From contig NZ_CP011545.1 in assembly GCF_001021045.1 (NCBI RefSeq), forward strand, positions 1,488,001 through 1,552,000: DNA of 64,000 nt, in the 5' to 3' direction. The translations under genes and the position numbers were made by a program. Source of the DNA: Corynebacterium testudinoris. GTDB taxonomy: Bacteria > Actinomycetota > Actinomycetes > Mycobacteriales > Mycobacteriaceae. Positions 1-8,816 of this stretch are shown one piece after another (position 1 is the first letter of the stretch; every line of letters starts with the position of its first letter). Under the pieces are notes generated by a model. It saw only the letters and a program-made list of their open reading frames with translations, searched no databases and was not told where the DNA came from.

Positions 1-803
1 CCGAAGCAAATGCCGAACAGCGGGATACCGGCGGAGATGACGTCGCGGGTGATGTCCACCATCTCATCGGCGGTCGCGGGGTCGCCGGGGCCGTTGGACA
101 GGAAGACCCCGTCCGGGTGAAACTGCTGGATCTCGGCGAACGGGGTGTTGGCCGGCACGATGATGGTGCGGATGCCGCGCTTGGCAAAGTGGCCGGGGGT
201 GGCGGACTTGATGCCAAGGTCGTAGGCGACGACGGTGAACGCGGTGTCCCCGATGGCTGGGACCTCGTAGACCTCACCGGTGGAGACTTCGGCGGAGAGG
301 TCGGCGCCCTTCATGGACGGCTGCGCGTTGACCTCGGCGAGCAGTTCCTCGACCGGTCGCTGGGCGTCCGCGCCGGTGAAGATTCCGGCGGCGGTGGATC
401 CGTTGTTTCGCAGGTGACGCACTAAAGCTCGCGTATCGACGCCGCGAATTCCCACCACGTCCTGCTTGTCCATCTCTTCGGCCAAGCTGTGCTTGGCCCG
501 CCAGTTGGAGACACGGTGGGCAAGGTCGCGGATGACCAGGCCCGCGACCCAGATCTGGCCGTGGTGGGACTCGTTGTCCTCGTCGTTCCACCCGGTGTTG
601 CCAATCTGCGGAGCGGTGGCCACGACGATCTGGCGGTGGTAGGAGGGGTCCGTCATGGTCTCTTGGTAGCCGGTCATGGCGGTGGTGAAGACGGCCTCAC
701 CCAGGGTGGTGCCGGAGGCGCCGAAGTTGTAGCCGCGGAAAACGGAACCGTCGGCGAGGACGAGGACAGCGGGGACCCGATTCGGGCCGGTCGAGGACGT
801 CAA
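1..803 (-). CDS. carA: Carbamoyl-phosphate synthase small (glutaminase) subunit, 3' end cut by window edge
   Basis: Supplies ammonia from glutamine to the large subunit CarB for carbamoyl phosphate, the shared precursor of pyrimidines and arginine. The translation has the conserved N-terminal CarA block (GYQETMTDPSYHRQIV, GNTGWNDED) and the start of the class I glutaminase domain (FLSNGPGDP, then GIPLFGICF at the window edge, just before the catalytic Cys region finishes). It is last visible gene of pyrR-pyrB-pyrC-carA. I chose the TTG at 803 because GAAAGGTGA lies 5 bases upstream; an in-frame ATG at 836 would add 11 residues but has no clear ribosome site. The C-terminal part lies outside the window. 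Confidence 0.95.
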   Translation of the reverse strand, partial: MTSSTGPNRVPAVLVLADGSVFRGYNFGASGTTLGEAVFTTAMTGYQETMTDPSYHRQIVVATAPQIGNTGWNDEDNESHHGQIWVAGLVIRDLAHRVSNWRAKHSLAEEMDKQDVVGIRGVDTRALVRHLRNNGSTAAGIFTGADAQRPVEELLAEVNAQPSMKGADLSAEVSTGEVYEVPAIGDTAFTVVAYDLGIKSATPGHFAKRGIRTIIVPANTPFAEIQQFHPDGVFLSNGPGDPATADEMVDITRDVISAGIPLFGICF

Positions 804-869
804 GGCGTCACCTTTCGCAACATTATTGTTCTGCATGATATTCAGCAATCTGTATCTTATACGGAGACT

Positions 870-2216
870 CTACGCCATTTCACGCGGCTCGGCGGCCACG
901 CCATCCACACAGGTGAGGCGACCTCGCAACACCGTGGTAGTCACCTTGGCGCCGAACTCCATGCCCTCGTAGGGGGTGTTCTCCGACTTCGAGGCCATCT
1001 CCGCCCCCCGGGCAGTCCAGCTCGCACCCGGGTCGACGATCGTGAGGTTGGCCGGCTCCCCCACCGCGATGGGACGGCCCTGGCCGGGAAGGCGGACAAT
1101 CTCGGCCGGACGCTCGCTCATCACCTTGGCCACCCAGCGCCAATCGGCCAGGCCGGAGTGTACAAAGATCTCGGCAATGACGGCCAAGGACGTCTCCAAC
1201 CCGAGCATGCCTGGCCGGGCGTGCTCGAACTCGCAGCACTTCTCTTCTGAGCCGTGCGGCGCATGGTCGGTGGCGACGCAATCGATGACGCCATCCAACA
1301 GCGCCTGGCGCAGGGCCACCGTGTCGTGCTCCTCGCGCAGCGGCGGGTTGACTCGGTAATTGCCGTCATAGGTGGTGAGCTTTTCGTCAGTGAGGAGAAG
1401 GTGATGCGGGGTGACCTCGGCAGAAAGCTCGATGCCTTGGCTCTTAGCCCACGCAACGAGTTCCACGGTGCCCGTGGTCGAGGCGTGACAAATGTGGACG
1501 CGGTTGCCATAGTCACGGGCCAGCAACGCATCCCGAACCACGATGGACTCCTCGGCGACCCGCGGCCACCCGCGCAAGCCCAGTCGGGCTGCGGTTTCGC
1601 CTTCGTGCGCCACGGCACCGCCGGTGAGGCGGCTATCTTCTGCATGCTGGGCCAGCAGGACATCCTGGCCCTTGGCGTATTCGAGGGCGCGGCGCATGAT
1701 GAGCGGATCGTCGACGCATTTGCCGTCATCAGAAAACATGCGCACCTTGGCCTGGGAGGTGGCCATCATGCCGAACTCGGTGATCTCCTTGCCCTCGAGC
1801 CCCTTGGTGATGGAGCCGACGGGGTGGACATCGCAGATGCCGGCATGTTGCCCCTTGAACCACACGGACTCCGCCAGGACCGGCTGATCCATGACGGGCA
1901 TCGTGTTGGCCATGGAAAATACCGCAGTGAAGCCACCTTGGGCGGCGGCTTGAGAGCCGGTAACAATGGTCTCGGTGTCTTCGCGGCCGGGTTCGCGCAG
2001 GTGAACGTGCATATCCACGAGGCCCGGCAAGAGAACATTGCCGCGGCCGTCGATGGTGCGATCGGCGTCGGCATCAGCCGACGCATTGAGATCGACGATG
2101 ACCCCATCTTTGATGAGGACGGTGACGGGATCGCCCTCGCCGTAGGGACGGACGTCGATAAGCTTCAGTGTGCCCGGCTCGACAGCGGAGAGGGGGCCGG
2201 TAGCGGGAAAGGTCAT
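870..2216 (-). CDS. pyrC: Dihydroorotase
   Basis: Cyclises carbamoyl-aspartate to dihydroorotate, the third step of UMP synthesis, in the cytoplasm. The 448-residue protein is a class I amidohydrolase-type dihydroorotase: zinc-binding HVH at residues 70-72 followed by LREPG, the later HICHAST histidine strand, and CVATDHAPH carrying the catalytic Asp. Length matches actinobacterial PyrC. The ATG at 2216 is preceded by AAAGGAG; a longer in-frame extension to 2342 would run into pyrB and lacks support. It follows pyrB by 13 bases and is followed by carA, so it is inside the pyr operon. Confidence 0.97.
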   Translation of the reverse strand: MTFPATGPLSAVEPGTLKLIDVRPYGEGDPVTVLIKDGVIVDLNASADADADRTIDGRGNVLLPGLVDMHVHLREPGREDTETIVTGSQAAAQGGFTAVFSMANTMPVMDQPVLAESVWFKGQHAGICDVHPVGSITKGLEGKEITEFGMMATSQAKVRMFSDDGKCVDDPLIMRRALEYAKGQDVLLAQHAEDSRLTGGAVAHEGETAARLGLRGWPRVAEESIVVRDALLARDYGNRVHICHASTTGTVELVAWAKSQGIELSAEVTPHHLLLTDEKLTTYDGNYRVNPPLREEHDTVALRQALLDGVIDCVATDHAPHGSEEKCCEFEHARPGMLGLETSLAVIAEIFVHSGLADWRWVAKVMSERPAEIVRLPGQGRPIAVGEPANLTIVDPGASWTARGAEMASKSENTPYEGMEFGAKVTTTVLRGRLTCVDGVAAEPREMA

Positions 2217-2229
2217 GCGGGATTCTCCT

Positions 2230-3174
2230 TTAGTATCCGGCCGCGGCGGAGTCGCCGACGAGGAGGGTGAACAAGACGGCCATGCGCAGGTGAACACCGT
2301 TGTTGACCTGTTGCAGGATCGCCGTGGAGTCGTAGTCGGCAACGGCGTAATTAATTTCCATGCCGCGCAACATCGGACCCGGGTGCATGATGATCGCGTC
2401 CTTCTTCATCGCCGCGGCGCGCGCCTTCGACAGGCCGAAGAAGGTGGCATATTCGCGGTGCGAGGGGAAGAAGCCGCCATTCATGCGCTCTTGCTGGACC
2501 CGCAACATCATGACCACGTCCGCGTCAGCGATCTCCGCGTCAAAGTCCTGAGTGGTGCGGACCGGCCAGTTTTCCACCCCGAACGGCAGGAGCGTCGGCG
2601 GGGCGACGAGCACGACCTCCGCCCCGAGCAGGGAGAGCAGATCCACGTTGGAGCGGACCACCCGCGAGTGCAGGACATCGCCCACGATGAGGATCTTGCG
2701 CCCGCCGATCTCGCCAATGCGCTGGCGCATGGTGACCGCGTCCAGCAGGGCCTGGGTGGGGTGCTGGTGAGAGCCATCGCCGGCATTGATGACGCTGGGG
2801 CCGTTGCCACCGGGCGCCACCCACTCGGCGACGAGGTTCGCAGCACCCGAGGAAGGATGGCGCATGATGATGGCATCCGCGCCAATAGAGCTCAGGGTCA
2901 AGGCGGTGTCCTTGAGGGACTCGCCCTTCTTCACCGATGACGTCGATGCCGACAGGTTGATCACGTCCGCGCTCATCCACTTACCGGCCGTCTCAAAGGA
3001 AGACCGGGTGCGGGTCGAGTTCTCATAGAACAGCGTATAAATCGTGCGGCCGCGGAGGGTAGGCAGCTTCTTAATCTCACGCCCCTCCAGTGCCTCCCGG
3101 AACCGGTCGGCCTCATCCATGAGGCCAATGATCTCTTCACTGCTCAAGTCCGCAATGGACAGCAAGTGCTTCAT
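2230..3174 (-). CDS. pyrB: Aspartate carbamoyltransferase catalytic subunit
   Basis: Condenses carbamoyl phosphate with aspartate to give N-carbamoyl-aspartate, the committed pyrimidine step. The 314-residue protein has the carbamoyl-phosphate binding motif STRTR at residues 53-57 within [13 protein letters not shown], the KKGESLKDT loop, MRHPSSG, and LLRVQQERM near the aspartate site. No regulatory PyrI gene is next to it, as usual for Gram-positive ATCases. Its ATG overlaps the pyrR stop by 4 bases (3171-3174), which suggests translational coupling to pyrR and therefore to the leader hairpin in front of pyrR. Confidence 0.97.
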   Translation of the reverse strand: MKHLLSIADLSSEEIIGLMDEADRFREALEGREIKKLPTLRGRTIYTLFYENSTRTRSSFETAGKWMSADVINLSASTSSVKKGESLKDTALTLSSIGADAIIMRHPSSGAANLVAEWVAPGGNGPSVINAGDGSHQHPTQALLDAVTMRQRIGEIGGRKILIVGDVLHSRVVRSNVDLLSLLGAEVVLVAPPTLLPFGVENWPVRTTQDFDAEIADADVVMMLRVQQERMNGGFFPSHREYATFFGLSKARAAAMKKDAIIMHPGPMLRGMEINYAVADYDSTAILQQVNNGVHLRMAVLFTLLVGDSAAAGY

Positions 3175-3746
3175 TGATTGCCCTCCTGGGTCAGCTCGAC
3201 GGCATCGCGGCCATCGATGGATTCGAGAAAGACCGTGACACCCTCATTGCGCGCGGTGGGCAGGTTCTTTCCCACATAATCGGCCCGAATGGGAAGCTGC
3301 CGATGGCCCCGGTCGACGAGGACAGCGAGCTGAATATTCTCGGGGCGGCCGATGTCCCGCAAGGCGTCAAGCGCAGCGCGGATGGTGCGTCCGGAGTACA
3401 ACACATCGTCCACGAGGACGACGGTGGCACCATCAATGCCGCCCGGCGGAATAGTGGTGGGCTTGAGCGCCCGGTGCGGTCCGCGACGCAAATCATCGCG
3501 ATACAAGGTGACGTCGAGGGCACCCACCGGGACGGTGACACCGGAGAATTCCTCGATCTTGGTGGCAAGACGCTCAGCCAGGGGCACACCCCCCGATGGG
3601 ATGCCCAACAACATGACGGGTACGGCGTCCGGGGCGTCCAGCGCCGTCTTCTCAATGATCTGGTGCGCGATGCGTGCGACAGTGCGCGCGACGTCGTCCG
3701 AGCCCAAGAGCTCGACACTTGTCACTGCGCCATTACGTTCACTCAT
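3171..3746 (-). CDS. pyrR: Bifunctional pyr operon regulator / uracil phosphoribosyltransferase
   Basis: PyrR binds pyr mRNA when UMP is abundant and also has uracil phosphoribosyltransferase activity. The 191-residue protein carries the PRPP-binding loop [13 protein letters not shown] at residues 109-121 and the PyrR-typical [13 protein letters not shown] and DVTLYRDDL stretches. It is the first gene of the pyr operon. The ATG at 3746 has a near-perfect ribosome site (GGAAGGAGG, 3752-3760) that lies in the lower stem of a leader hairpin (3755-3786), so the sequence points to translational repression by its own product, as described for Mycobacterium PyrR. The repression itself is inference. 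Confidence 0.96.
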   Translation of the reverse strand: MSERNGAVTSVELLGSDDVARTVARIAHQIIEKTALDAPDAVPVMLLGIPSGGVPLAERLATKIEEFSGVTVPVGALDVTLYRDDLRRGPHRALKPTTIPPGGIDGATVVLVDDVLYSGRTIRAALDALRDIGRPENIQLAVLVDRGHRQLPIRADYVGKNLPTARNEGVTVFLESIDGRDAVELTQEGNQ

Positions 3747-3754
3747 CGTGACCT

Positions 3755-3786
3755 CCTTCCCCGCCTCTCTGTGCGGTATTTAAAGG
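3755..3786 (-). promoter_or_regulatory. Candidate PyrR-binding hairpin that covers the pyrR ribosome site
   Basis: Read on the minus strand, the pyrR leader folds as CCTT, internal loop, CCGC, loop ACAGAGAG, GCGG, then AAGG pairing back to CCTT. The upper stem is 3773-3776 with 3761-3764; the lower stem is 3783-3786 with 3755-3758. The loop and 3' stem contain CAGAGAGGC, which matches the GNGAGGY core of the known PyrR-binding loop. The lower stem uses the AAGG of the Shine-Dalgarno sequence. No terminator or antiterminator pair is visible, so control of translation start is the likely mode. Confidence 0.6.
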
Positions 3787-3794
3787 ATGTCTGA

Positions 3795-3800
3795 ATAGTA
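3795..3800 (-). promoter_or_regulatory. Candidate -10 element of the pyr operon promoter
   Basis: The minus strand reads TACTAT here. A start about 7 bases downstream would fall near 3788, giving a leader of roughly 42 bases that consists almost entirely of the candidate PyrR hairpin. The -35 region (TCTTCA or TTCAAG, depending on spacing) is weak, so the promoter call is tentative. Confidence 0.4.
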
Positions 3801-3870
3801 CGAATGGTGTCTATGCTTGAAGACTGATGCTGATACTAGCACCCCCGACCCTAAGAGAGGCGGCTACCCC

Positions 3871-5247
3871 GTGAGCCTGACTGTGAGCCACGTCGTTCCC
3901 GCACCCCGCGAGCAGGTCTGGGAGTGGCATACCCGCCCCGGCGCTCTTTCTCGCCTGACCCCGCCCTTCCTTTCCTTCACGCCGATCCAACAGGCGTCCA
4001 AGCTATCCGACGGCACCACCATCTTCGGGCTGCCCGCCGGCCTCAAGTGGGTCGCCCGCCATGACCTCTCCAATTTCCGCCGCGGCTACCGCTTCACCGA
4101 TGTGTGCACCTCCGCTCCCCTGAAGTTGCTGTCCAATTGGCGCCACGTTCATGATTTCGCCGATCACCCCGACGGCACCCTCATCACGGACACGGTGACC
4201 ACCCGCCTCCCCGGCAACGCCCTGAAGTCGTTCTTCGCTTACCGTCAGCACCAGCTCATCGGCGATATGGCCTTTCTTTCCCGGATAGCCCCTCTGCAGC
4301 CGACCGAACCGCTCACCGTGGCTATCACCGGCTCCCGCGGTCTCGTCGGTCGTGCCCTCACCGCCCAGCTCACCACAGCCGGGCACCAGGTCATCCAGCT
4401 CGTGCGCAAAAACCCCAAAGAGGGCCAGCGCCTGTGGGAGCCTTTCCACCCGGATCAGGACCTGCTGCGGGACGTCGATGTTCTCGTCCACCTCGCCGGC
4501 GAGCCCATCTTCGGCCGCTTCAGCGAGTCCCACAAGAAGGCCATCCGCGAATCCCGCATCGAGCCGACTCGTCGCCTTGCGGAATTGGTCGCCGATTCAC
4601 CGTCCGTGAGCACCATGATCTCCTCCTCCGCCGTCGGGTTCTACGGCTCCGACCGGGGAGACGAAGTCCTCACCGAAGACTCGCCTCGCGGCGAGGGATT
4701 TCTTAGCGACGTCGTCGTTGACTGGGAAGCAGCCACCTCACCCGCCGCCGAGGGCGGCAAAAGAGTCATCCAGATCCGCACCGGCGTCGTCCTCTCCGGT
4801 GACTCCGGCCTCCTCCCCGTCCTTAAGGCCTTGTTCTCCACCGGACTGGGTGGCAACTTCGGCGACGGCAACTTCTGGCTTTCCTGGATCGCCCTCGATG
4901 ATCTCACCGACATCATGGTGCAGGCCTGCCTCGACGATTCCTGGTCCGGCCCGATCAACGCTGTCTCCCCCAATCCGGTGCTCAATCGCGACTTCACAGC
5001 CGCCCTGGGTAAGGAGCTCCGCCGCCCGGCGGTCATGCCCATCCCCTCCCTCGGCCCCACCATCCTGCTGGGCAAAGAGGGCGCCCAAGAGCTGGCACTG
5101 GCCGATCAGCGAGTCATACCCGCCAAGCTCCACGCCGACGCCCACCTCTTCCGCTACCCGACTATCGACACCGCGCTCGCCCATGAGCTCGGCGGCGAAG
5201 AGCTGGTCGACCCAGACTTGCTCAAGGAAGATATACCCGACCTCTAG
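3871..5247 (+). CDS. TIGR01777-type SDR epimerase fused to an N-terminal SRPBCC (START-like) domain
   Basis: The 458-residue protein has an N-terminal SRPBCC/START-like ligand-binding domain (about residues 1-140, beginning LTVSHVVPAPREQVWEWH) and a C-terminal atypical short-chain dehydrogenase domain with the NAD(P)-binding loop TGSRGLVG at 153-160, then VHLAGEPI and SSSAVGFYG, the hallmarks of the YfcH/TIGR01777 family. The substrate of this family is unknown. The GTG at 3871 is preceded by AGAGAGG; an in-frame TTG at 3817 would add 18 residues of low-complexity sequence. It is divergent from pyrR and its promoter shares that intergenic space. Function beyond family membership is not known. 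Confidence 0.85.
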   Translation: MSLTVSHVVPAPREQVWEWHTRPGALSRLTPPFLSFTPIQQASKLSDGTTIFGLPAGLKWVARHDLSNFRRGYRFTDVCTSAPLKLLSNWRHVHDFADHPDGTLITDTVTTRLPGNALKSFFAYRQHQLIGDMAFLSRIAPLQPTEPLTVAITGSRGLVGRALTAQLTTAGHQVIQLVRKNPKEGQRLWEPFHPDQDLLRDVDVLVHLAGEPIFGRFSESHKKAIRESRIEPTRRLAELVADSPSVSTMISSSAVGFYGSDRGDEVLTEDSPRGEGFLSDVVVDWEAATSPAAEGGKRVIQIRTGVVLSGDSGLLPVLKALFSTGLGGNFGDGNFWLSWIALDDLTDIMVQACLDDSWSGPINAVSPNPVLNRDFTAALGKELRRPAVMPIPSLGPTILLGKEGAQELALADQRVIPAKLHADAHLFRYPTIDTALAHELGGEELVDPDLLKEDIPDL

Positions 5248-5272
5248 GGGCGACATAGCTACAGTGGGCCAG

Positions 5273-5785
5273 GTGACTACTTCACCACCGATGTCCCCCA
5301 TCCCCGACACCCCGGTTTCCGCGGTCACCCCGGAGCGGCTCTCCGAACTCCTGACTGAAGAAGGTCTGCAGCACCGCCTTGAAGCCGCCCCGGCTGCCGC
5401 CGATGAAGCGACAACCGTCGTGGTCCGCACCGGGTTCATTAACGCCGCCATCGCGTTGAGCATCGACGGCGACTACCTCGTCGCCGATTCCATGTGGCGC
5501 GGCGAGGTAACCAAAAAGGACGCTCCACGCCTGTTGGCCATGGTCAACGAGTGGAATCAAACTCAGTACATGCCGACGCTGCGGTTCTTCGAATCCTCCG
5601 CCGGCCTGGGCCACCTCACGGTGAGTGCGCATCGCCAGATCTTCATCGGCGAGGGCCTCAGCCGCAATCAAATTGGCGCGTTCGTGATGTCCACCCTCGA
5701 TGGCATCTTGCGCGCTTATGAATGGGTCGAGGGTCAATTGCCGGAGCTGGTGACGTGGGAGGAGCCACATTCTGATGAGCACTAA
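5273..5785 (+). CDS. YbjN domain-containing protein (first of two)
   Basis: About 170 residues with the YbjN pattern: an N-terminal helix with LSELLTEEGL, a central beta region with SMWRGEV, the NEWNQTQYMPTL segment, and a final helical part IFIGEGLSRNQIGAFVMSTL. YbjN proteins have a fold like type III secretion chaperones, and their cellular role in actinobacteria is undefined. The start is uncertain: GTG at 5264, GTG at 5273 and ATG at 5291 are all in frame, and only AGGGG at 5246-5250 resembles a ribosome site. It is 25 bases after the SDR gene and overlaps the next YbjN gene by 11 bases. Confidence 0.75.
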   Translation: MTTSPPMSPIPDTPVSAVTPERLSELLTEEGLQHRLEAAPAAADEATTVVVRTGFINAAIALSIDGDYLVADSMWRGEVTKKDAPRLLAMVNEWNQTQYMPTLRFFESSAGLGHLTVSAHRQIFIGEGLSRNQIGAFVMSTLDGILRAYEWVEGQLPELVTWEEPHSDEH

Positions 5786-6245
5786 TAACGAGATTCACGC
5801 CGTAACAATCGACCGCATCGTCGACGCCATGCGCGGGTTCGACGTCGAGTTGGAACGTCACCCCGAAAACGAGGTGGCCACCGCCAACCTCAACGGCCTT
5901 CCCATGACCTTCGCGGTCCTCGGCTCCACCGCCATCATCCGCGCCGACTCCGTCACGGATCAGGTGCTTAACGACGCCGACCCCACCCTCTACCTCGCAG
6001 CCAACCAGGTCAACTGCGTGAGCTTCGGCGCCCGCGCCACCATCGTCGACCGGGCCGAAACGCTCATCGTCCGCACCGAGCGCGATCTTCCGATCGCCGC
6101 TGGCATGACCGACGCCCAACTCTCCGCGACCCTGCGGGACGGTGTCGATGCCGTCCTAGCCACCCACGACGGTATTAAGGCCGCGGCAGAGGACTTGTCG
6201 GAGGTCCGCGCGGCCGTCGAAAAGCAATTGGCTGAGGAAGACTAA
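5775..6245 (+). CDS. YbjN domain-containing protein (second of two)
   Basis: A 156-residue protein beginning MSTNNEIHAVTIDRIVDAMRGFDVELERHP, with the same alternating beta/alpha layout as the preceding gene but low direct identity, so the pair are diverged paralogues. The N-terminal region predicts an amphipathic helix followed by a beta sheet (ATANLNGLPMTFAVLG), and the C-terminus is an acidic coiled-coil-like helix (AAAEDLSEVRAAVEKQLAEED). It overlaps the first YbjN gene by 11 bases, so they are probably translated together and may form a heterodimer; that is inference. Its stop codon overlaps the stop of the convergent ppk2 gene in the sequence CTAA. Confidence 0.75.
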   Translation: MSTNNEIHAVTIDRIVDAMRGFDVELERHPENEVATANLNGLPMTFAVLGSTAIIRADSVTDQVLNDADPTLYLAANQVNCVSFGARATIVDRAETLIVRTERDLPIAAGMTDAQLSATLRDGVDAVLATHDGIKAAAEDLSEVRAAVEKQLAEED

Positions 6246-7102
6246 GCCTCCTTAGCCCGTCGCAATTCCGCCGCCACGTCAAAGGTCGCGGCGGGCCATT
6301 CCAGGTTCATCGACCGAAGCGCGTCCAAGACCAAGTACTTCACCGACATCCGGGCATAGCGCTTATTGTCACCCGGTAGGCAGTACCACGGGGCGTCATC
6401 CGTCGAGGTCCGCCGCATAGCGATCTCATACGCCTCCTGGTACTCATCCCACAGCTCCCGCTCATCCAGATCTCCCGGATTGTACTTCCAGTACTTGTCC
6501 GGGTTGTCCAGCCGCTCGATGAGGTTTTCTTTTTGGAAATCCTTCGAAATGTGGAGCATCACCTTAATGATCTTCACGTTCCGGGACACGAGATCCTGCT
6601 CAAAATCGACGATCGCCCCGTATCGACGCTCAATTTCCTCCAGCGACGCCATCTGCCGGACCCGCTGAATAAGCACGTCCTCGTAGTGCGAGCGATCGAA
6701 AACAGCAATCTGACCGACCGCCGGCTCGTGCGGACGGATACGCCACAAGAAATCGTGTTTGCGTTCCTCAGCCGTCGGCGCACCGAAAGAGGAAATGCTG
6801 AGTGCTTGTGGGTCGAAGGCGTTGAATACGTGCCGGATTACTCCCCCCTTGCCGGAGGTGTCCATTCCTTGGAGCACCAGCAAGACCGCCCCGGTTCCAG
6901 GAACCTTGGCGCGACCATTGGCGAAGAGTTTCTCCTGGAGCTCATCGAGCTCGTCGTCGTACTGGTGGAACTCCCGCTCCCAGTCCTTCTTGTTCCACTT
7001 AAAACCGGGAGTCGAAGTCGGGTCCACGTCCGCGAGCCGGAAATCGGGTGTGACTCGATGCTGGAGGGCTTCATCCATGGTGAATTTGTCCATGCTCCCC
7101 AT
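6242..7102 (-). CDS. ppk2: Polyphosphate kinase 2 family protein
   Basis: Transfers phosphate between polyphosphate and nucleotides (NDP or NMP); the direction and substrate depend on the PPK2 class, which I cannot fix from sequence alone. The roughly 286-residue protein has Walker A GMDTSGKGG at residues 79-87, Walker B VFDRSHYEDV near 134-143, the basic polyphosphate and lid segments, and the conserved ERLDNPDKYWKYNPGDLDER and APWYCLPGDNKRYAR motifs. ATG 7102 is chosen; ATG 7093 and TTG 7114 are also in frame, and no strong ribosome site distinguishes them. It is convergent with the YbjN pair. Confidence 0.93.
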   Translation of the reverse strand: MGSMDKFTMDEALQHRVTPDFRLADVDPTSTPGFKWNKKDWEREFHQYDDELDELQEKLFANGRAKVPGTGAVLLVLQGMDTSGKGGVIRHVFNAFDPQALSISSFGAPTAEERKHDFLWRIRPHEPAVGQIAVFDRSHYEDVLIQRVRQMASLEEIERRYGAIVDFEQDLVSRNVKIIKVMLHISKDFQKENLIERLDNPDKYWKYNPGDLDERELWDEYQEAYEIAMRRTSTDDAPWYCLPGDNKRYARMSVKYLVLDALRSMNLEWPAATFDVAAELRRAKEA

Positions 7103-7122
7103 CGTAAGGATCAATCGCTACT

Positions 7123-7521
7123 TTAGGACAGCAACGCCGCAGTCATCAGGACAACTGCGAGGAAGGGAAACATTCCCTGCTTCACAGCGGCGCCCCGCTT
7201 ATCGGGTGAGCTCAACCAGAGCACAGCGGCAGCAGCGAGCATCGAACCAGCACCAGCGTAGATCAGCGCAGCGCCAATTCCTGTGGAACCGACTAACCAC
7301 GAGGCGATGCCAATTGCCGTGACGATCGCAAGGAAGAGGTTATAAAACCCCTGGTTGAAAGCCATCTCCCTGGTATCTAATGCCGCCTGTTCGGATATCC
7401 CGAAAACAGCTCTCGCCCGGGATGTCGTCCACGCGAGTGATTCCAAGTAGAAGATGAAAACATGAAGCGCGGAAGCAAGGGCCGCCGATACCAGGGCTAA
7501 AAAAATGAGTAACGAAGACAC
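7123..7521 (-). CDS. DUF1304 family small membrane protein
   Basis: A 132-residue integral membrane protein with four predicted membrane segments (about residues 3-22, 62-80, 84-104 and 115-131). The first segment contains HVFIFYLESLAW and is followed by FGI, MAFNQGFYNLFLA, which are the signature of the DUF1304 family. The family has no assigned function. The start is GTG at 7521. It lies 20 bases upstream of ppk2 on the same strand and could be cotranscribed with it. Confidence 0.8.
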   Translation of the reverse strand: MSSLLIFLALVSAALASALHVFIFYLESLAWTTSRARAVFGISEQAALDTREMAFNQGFYNLFLAIVTAIGIASWLVGSTGIGAALIYAGAGSMLAAAAVLWLSSPDKRGAAVKQGMFPFLAVVLMTAALLS

Positions 7522-7567
7522 CCTCAGCAGGCTACACCTTTAGCCACAGAGTTTAAGTCAGCAGCGA

Positions 7568-8188
7568 CTAAACATCTGGGCTCTCGGGAGATCGAACCGG
7601 GCCGGGACCAGGATCAGCGGCGTTCGAGGGTCGCGGCTCCGCGTCCATTCCGGGCTCGTCGGGCGTGAACTCGGGATCGGCTTCGGAGTCAACGATCGGC
7701 TCCGCCAGCATGGGGTTATTAGCGGACGTCGACTGCGCGATGTCATCCAGGACAGCATGGATGTACGGCGCGGCGACGTCGTTTCCATATTGCGAGGCCA
7801 GCTCCACGCCTTCCACAACAGCCGTCGCGGCATCCACATCATCGTTGAAAAGGATCTCCCAAGCCGCGACGCGCAGGATGGCACGGTCGACGGCCGGCAG
7901 TCGATCCAATTCCCAATCATCAGCCAGGTAGCGCTCAATGGCTTCGTCGACGGTATCGAGTTCTTCGGCAGCACCAACGACGATGACGCGCGTGTAGTCA
8001 GCCACCGGCGCCACCTGAGAGTCAGGCAGCTTCGCTAGCGCAACTCGGTCCTCGATGATTGCGACGGGATCAATGTCGCGGGCTTCTGCTTCGAAGAGAA
8101 CATCGACTGCTCGGCGGCGGGCGCGGTAGCGCGCACCATGGCGGCGCCAGTTCTTCTTGTCGACGCCGGTCTCAGAGGTTTCACTCAC
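7568..8188 (-). CDS. nusB: Transcription antitermination factor NusB, with an extended C-terminal tail
   Basis: NusB binds NusE (S10) and boxA RNA to support antitermination on rRNA operons. Residues about 13-150 form the all-helical NusB fold ([57 protein letters not shown]-like ending [11 protein letters not shown]). The protein is 206 residues, about 50-60 longer than usual, because of a Pro/Asp/Glu-rich tail (ends [12 protein letters not shown]) that is probably disordered. The start is GTG at 8188. It follows efp by 14 bases, as is typical for actinobacteria. Confidence 0.95.
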   Translation of the reverse strand: MSETSETGVDKKNWRRHGARYRARRRAVDVLFEAEARDIDPVAIIEDRVALAKLPDSQVAPVADYTRVIVVGAAEELDTVDEAIERYLADDWELDRLPAVDRAILRVAAWEILFNDDVDAATAVVEGVELASQYGNDVAAPYIHAVLDDIAQSTSANNPMLAEPIVDSEADPEFTPDEPGMDAEPRPSNAADPGPGPVRSPESPDV

Positions 8189-8202
8189 AGTTAGTAAATG
8201 CC

Positions 8203-8766
8203 TTAGTTGGAGACGCGGGACTGGTAGTCACCGGTGCGGGTGTCGACCTTGACCACGTTGCCGATTTCGAGGAACAGCGGAACCTGAATCTCAGCGCCGG
8301 ACTCCAAGGTGGCGGGCTTAGTGCCACCGGTGGAGCGGTCGCCCTGCAGGCCCGGCTCCGTGTGGGTGATCTTCAGGTCAACGGATACCGGGAGTTCGGC
8401 GAACAGAGCCTCACCCTCGTGGAAGGAGACCTGCACGCGCATGTTCTCCAGGAGGAACTGGGCAGCGTCGCCGAACTTGTCCTCAGACAGCTCCACCTGC
8501 TCGTAGTTCTTGTCGTCCATGACAACGTAAGAGGTGCCGTCGTTGTACAAGTAGGTCATGTCGCGGCGGTCGACCGTAGCGGTCTCAACCTTGACGCCAG
8601 CGTTCCAGGTCTTGTCGACGTTCTTGCCGGTGACAACGTCCTTGAGCTTGGTGCGCACGAAAGCGGGGCCCTTGCCCGGCTTGACATGCTGGAACTCAAC
8701 GATCTGCTGCAACTTGCCGTCGACCTTGAGCACAAGACCGTTCTTAAAATCAGCGGTGGACGCCAC
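8203..8766 (-). CDS. efp: Elongation factor P
   Basis: EF-P enters the ribosomal E-site region and relieves stalling at polyproline stretches. The 187-residue protein has three OB-like domains and the loop [10 protein letters not shown] with Lys at residue 32. The PGKGP loop is the form described for actinobacterial EF-P proteins that work with an unmodified lysine, and no epmA/epmB or ymfI modification gene is seen here. The C-terminal signature [26 protein letters not shown] is intact. The start is GTG at 8766 with AAGGGAGA upstream. It sits between pepQ and nusB. Confidence 0.97.
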   Translation of the reverse strand: MASTADFKNGLVLKVDGKLQQIVEFQHVKPGKGPAFVRTKLKDVVTGKNVDKTWNAGVKVETATVDRRDMTYLYNDGTSYVVMDDKNYEQVELSEDKFGDAAQFLLENMRVQVSFHEGEALFAELPVSVDLKITHTEPGLQGDRSTGGTKPATLESGAEIQVPLFLEIGNVVKVDTRTGDYQSRVSN

Positions 8767-8816
8767 GAAGCTATCTCCCTTGGTGTTTGTTGTCCTGGTA
8801 TATCAGCTTTACCAGC

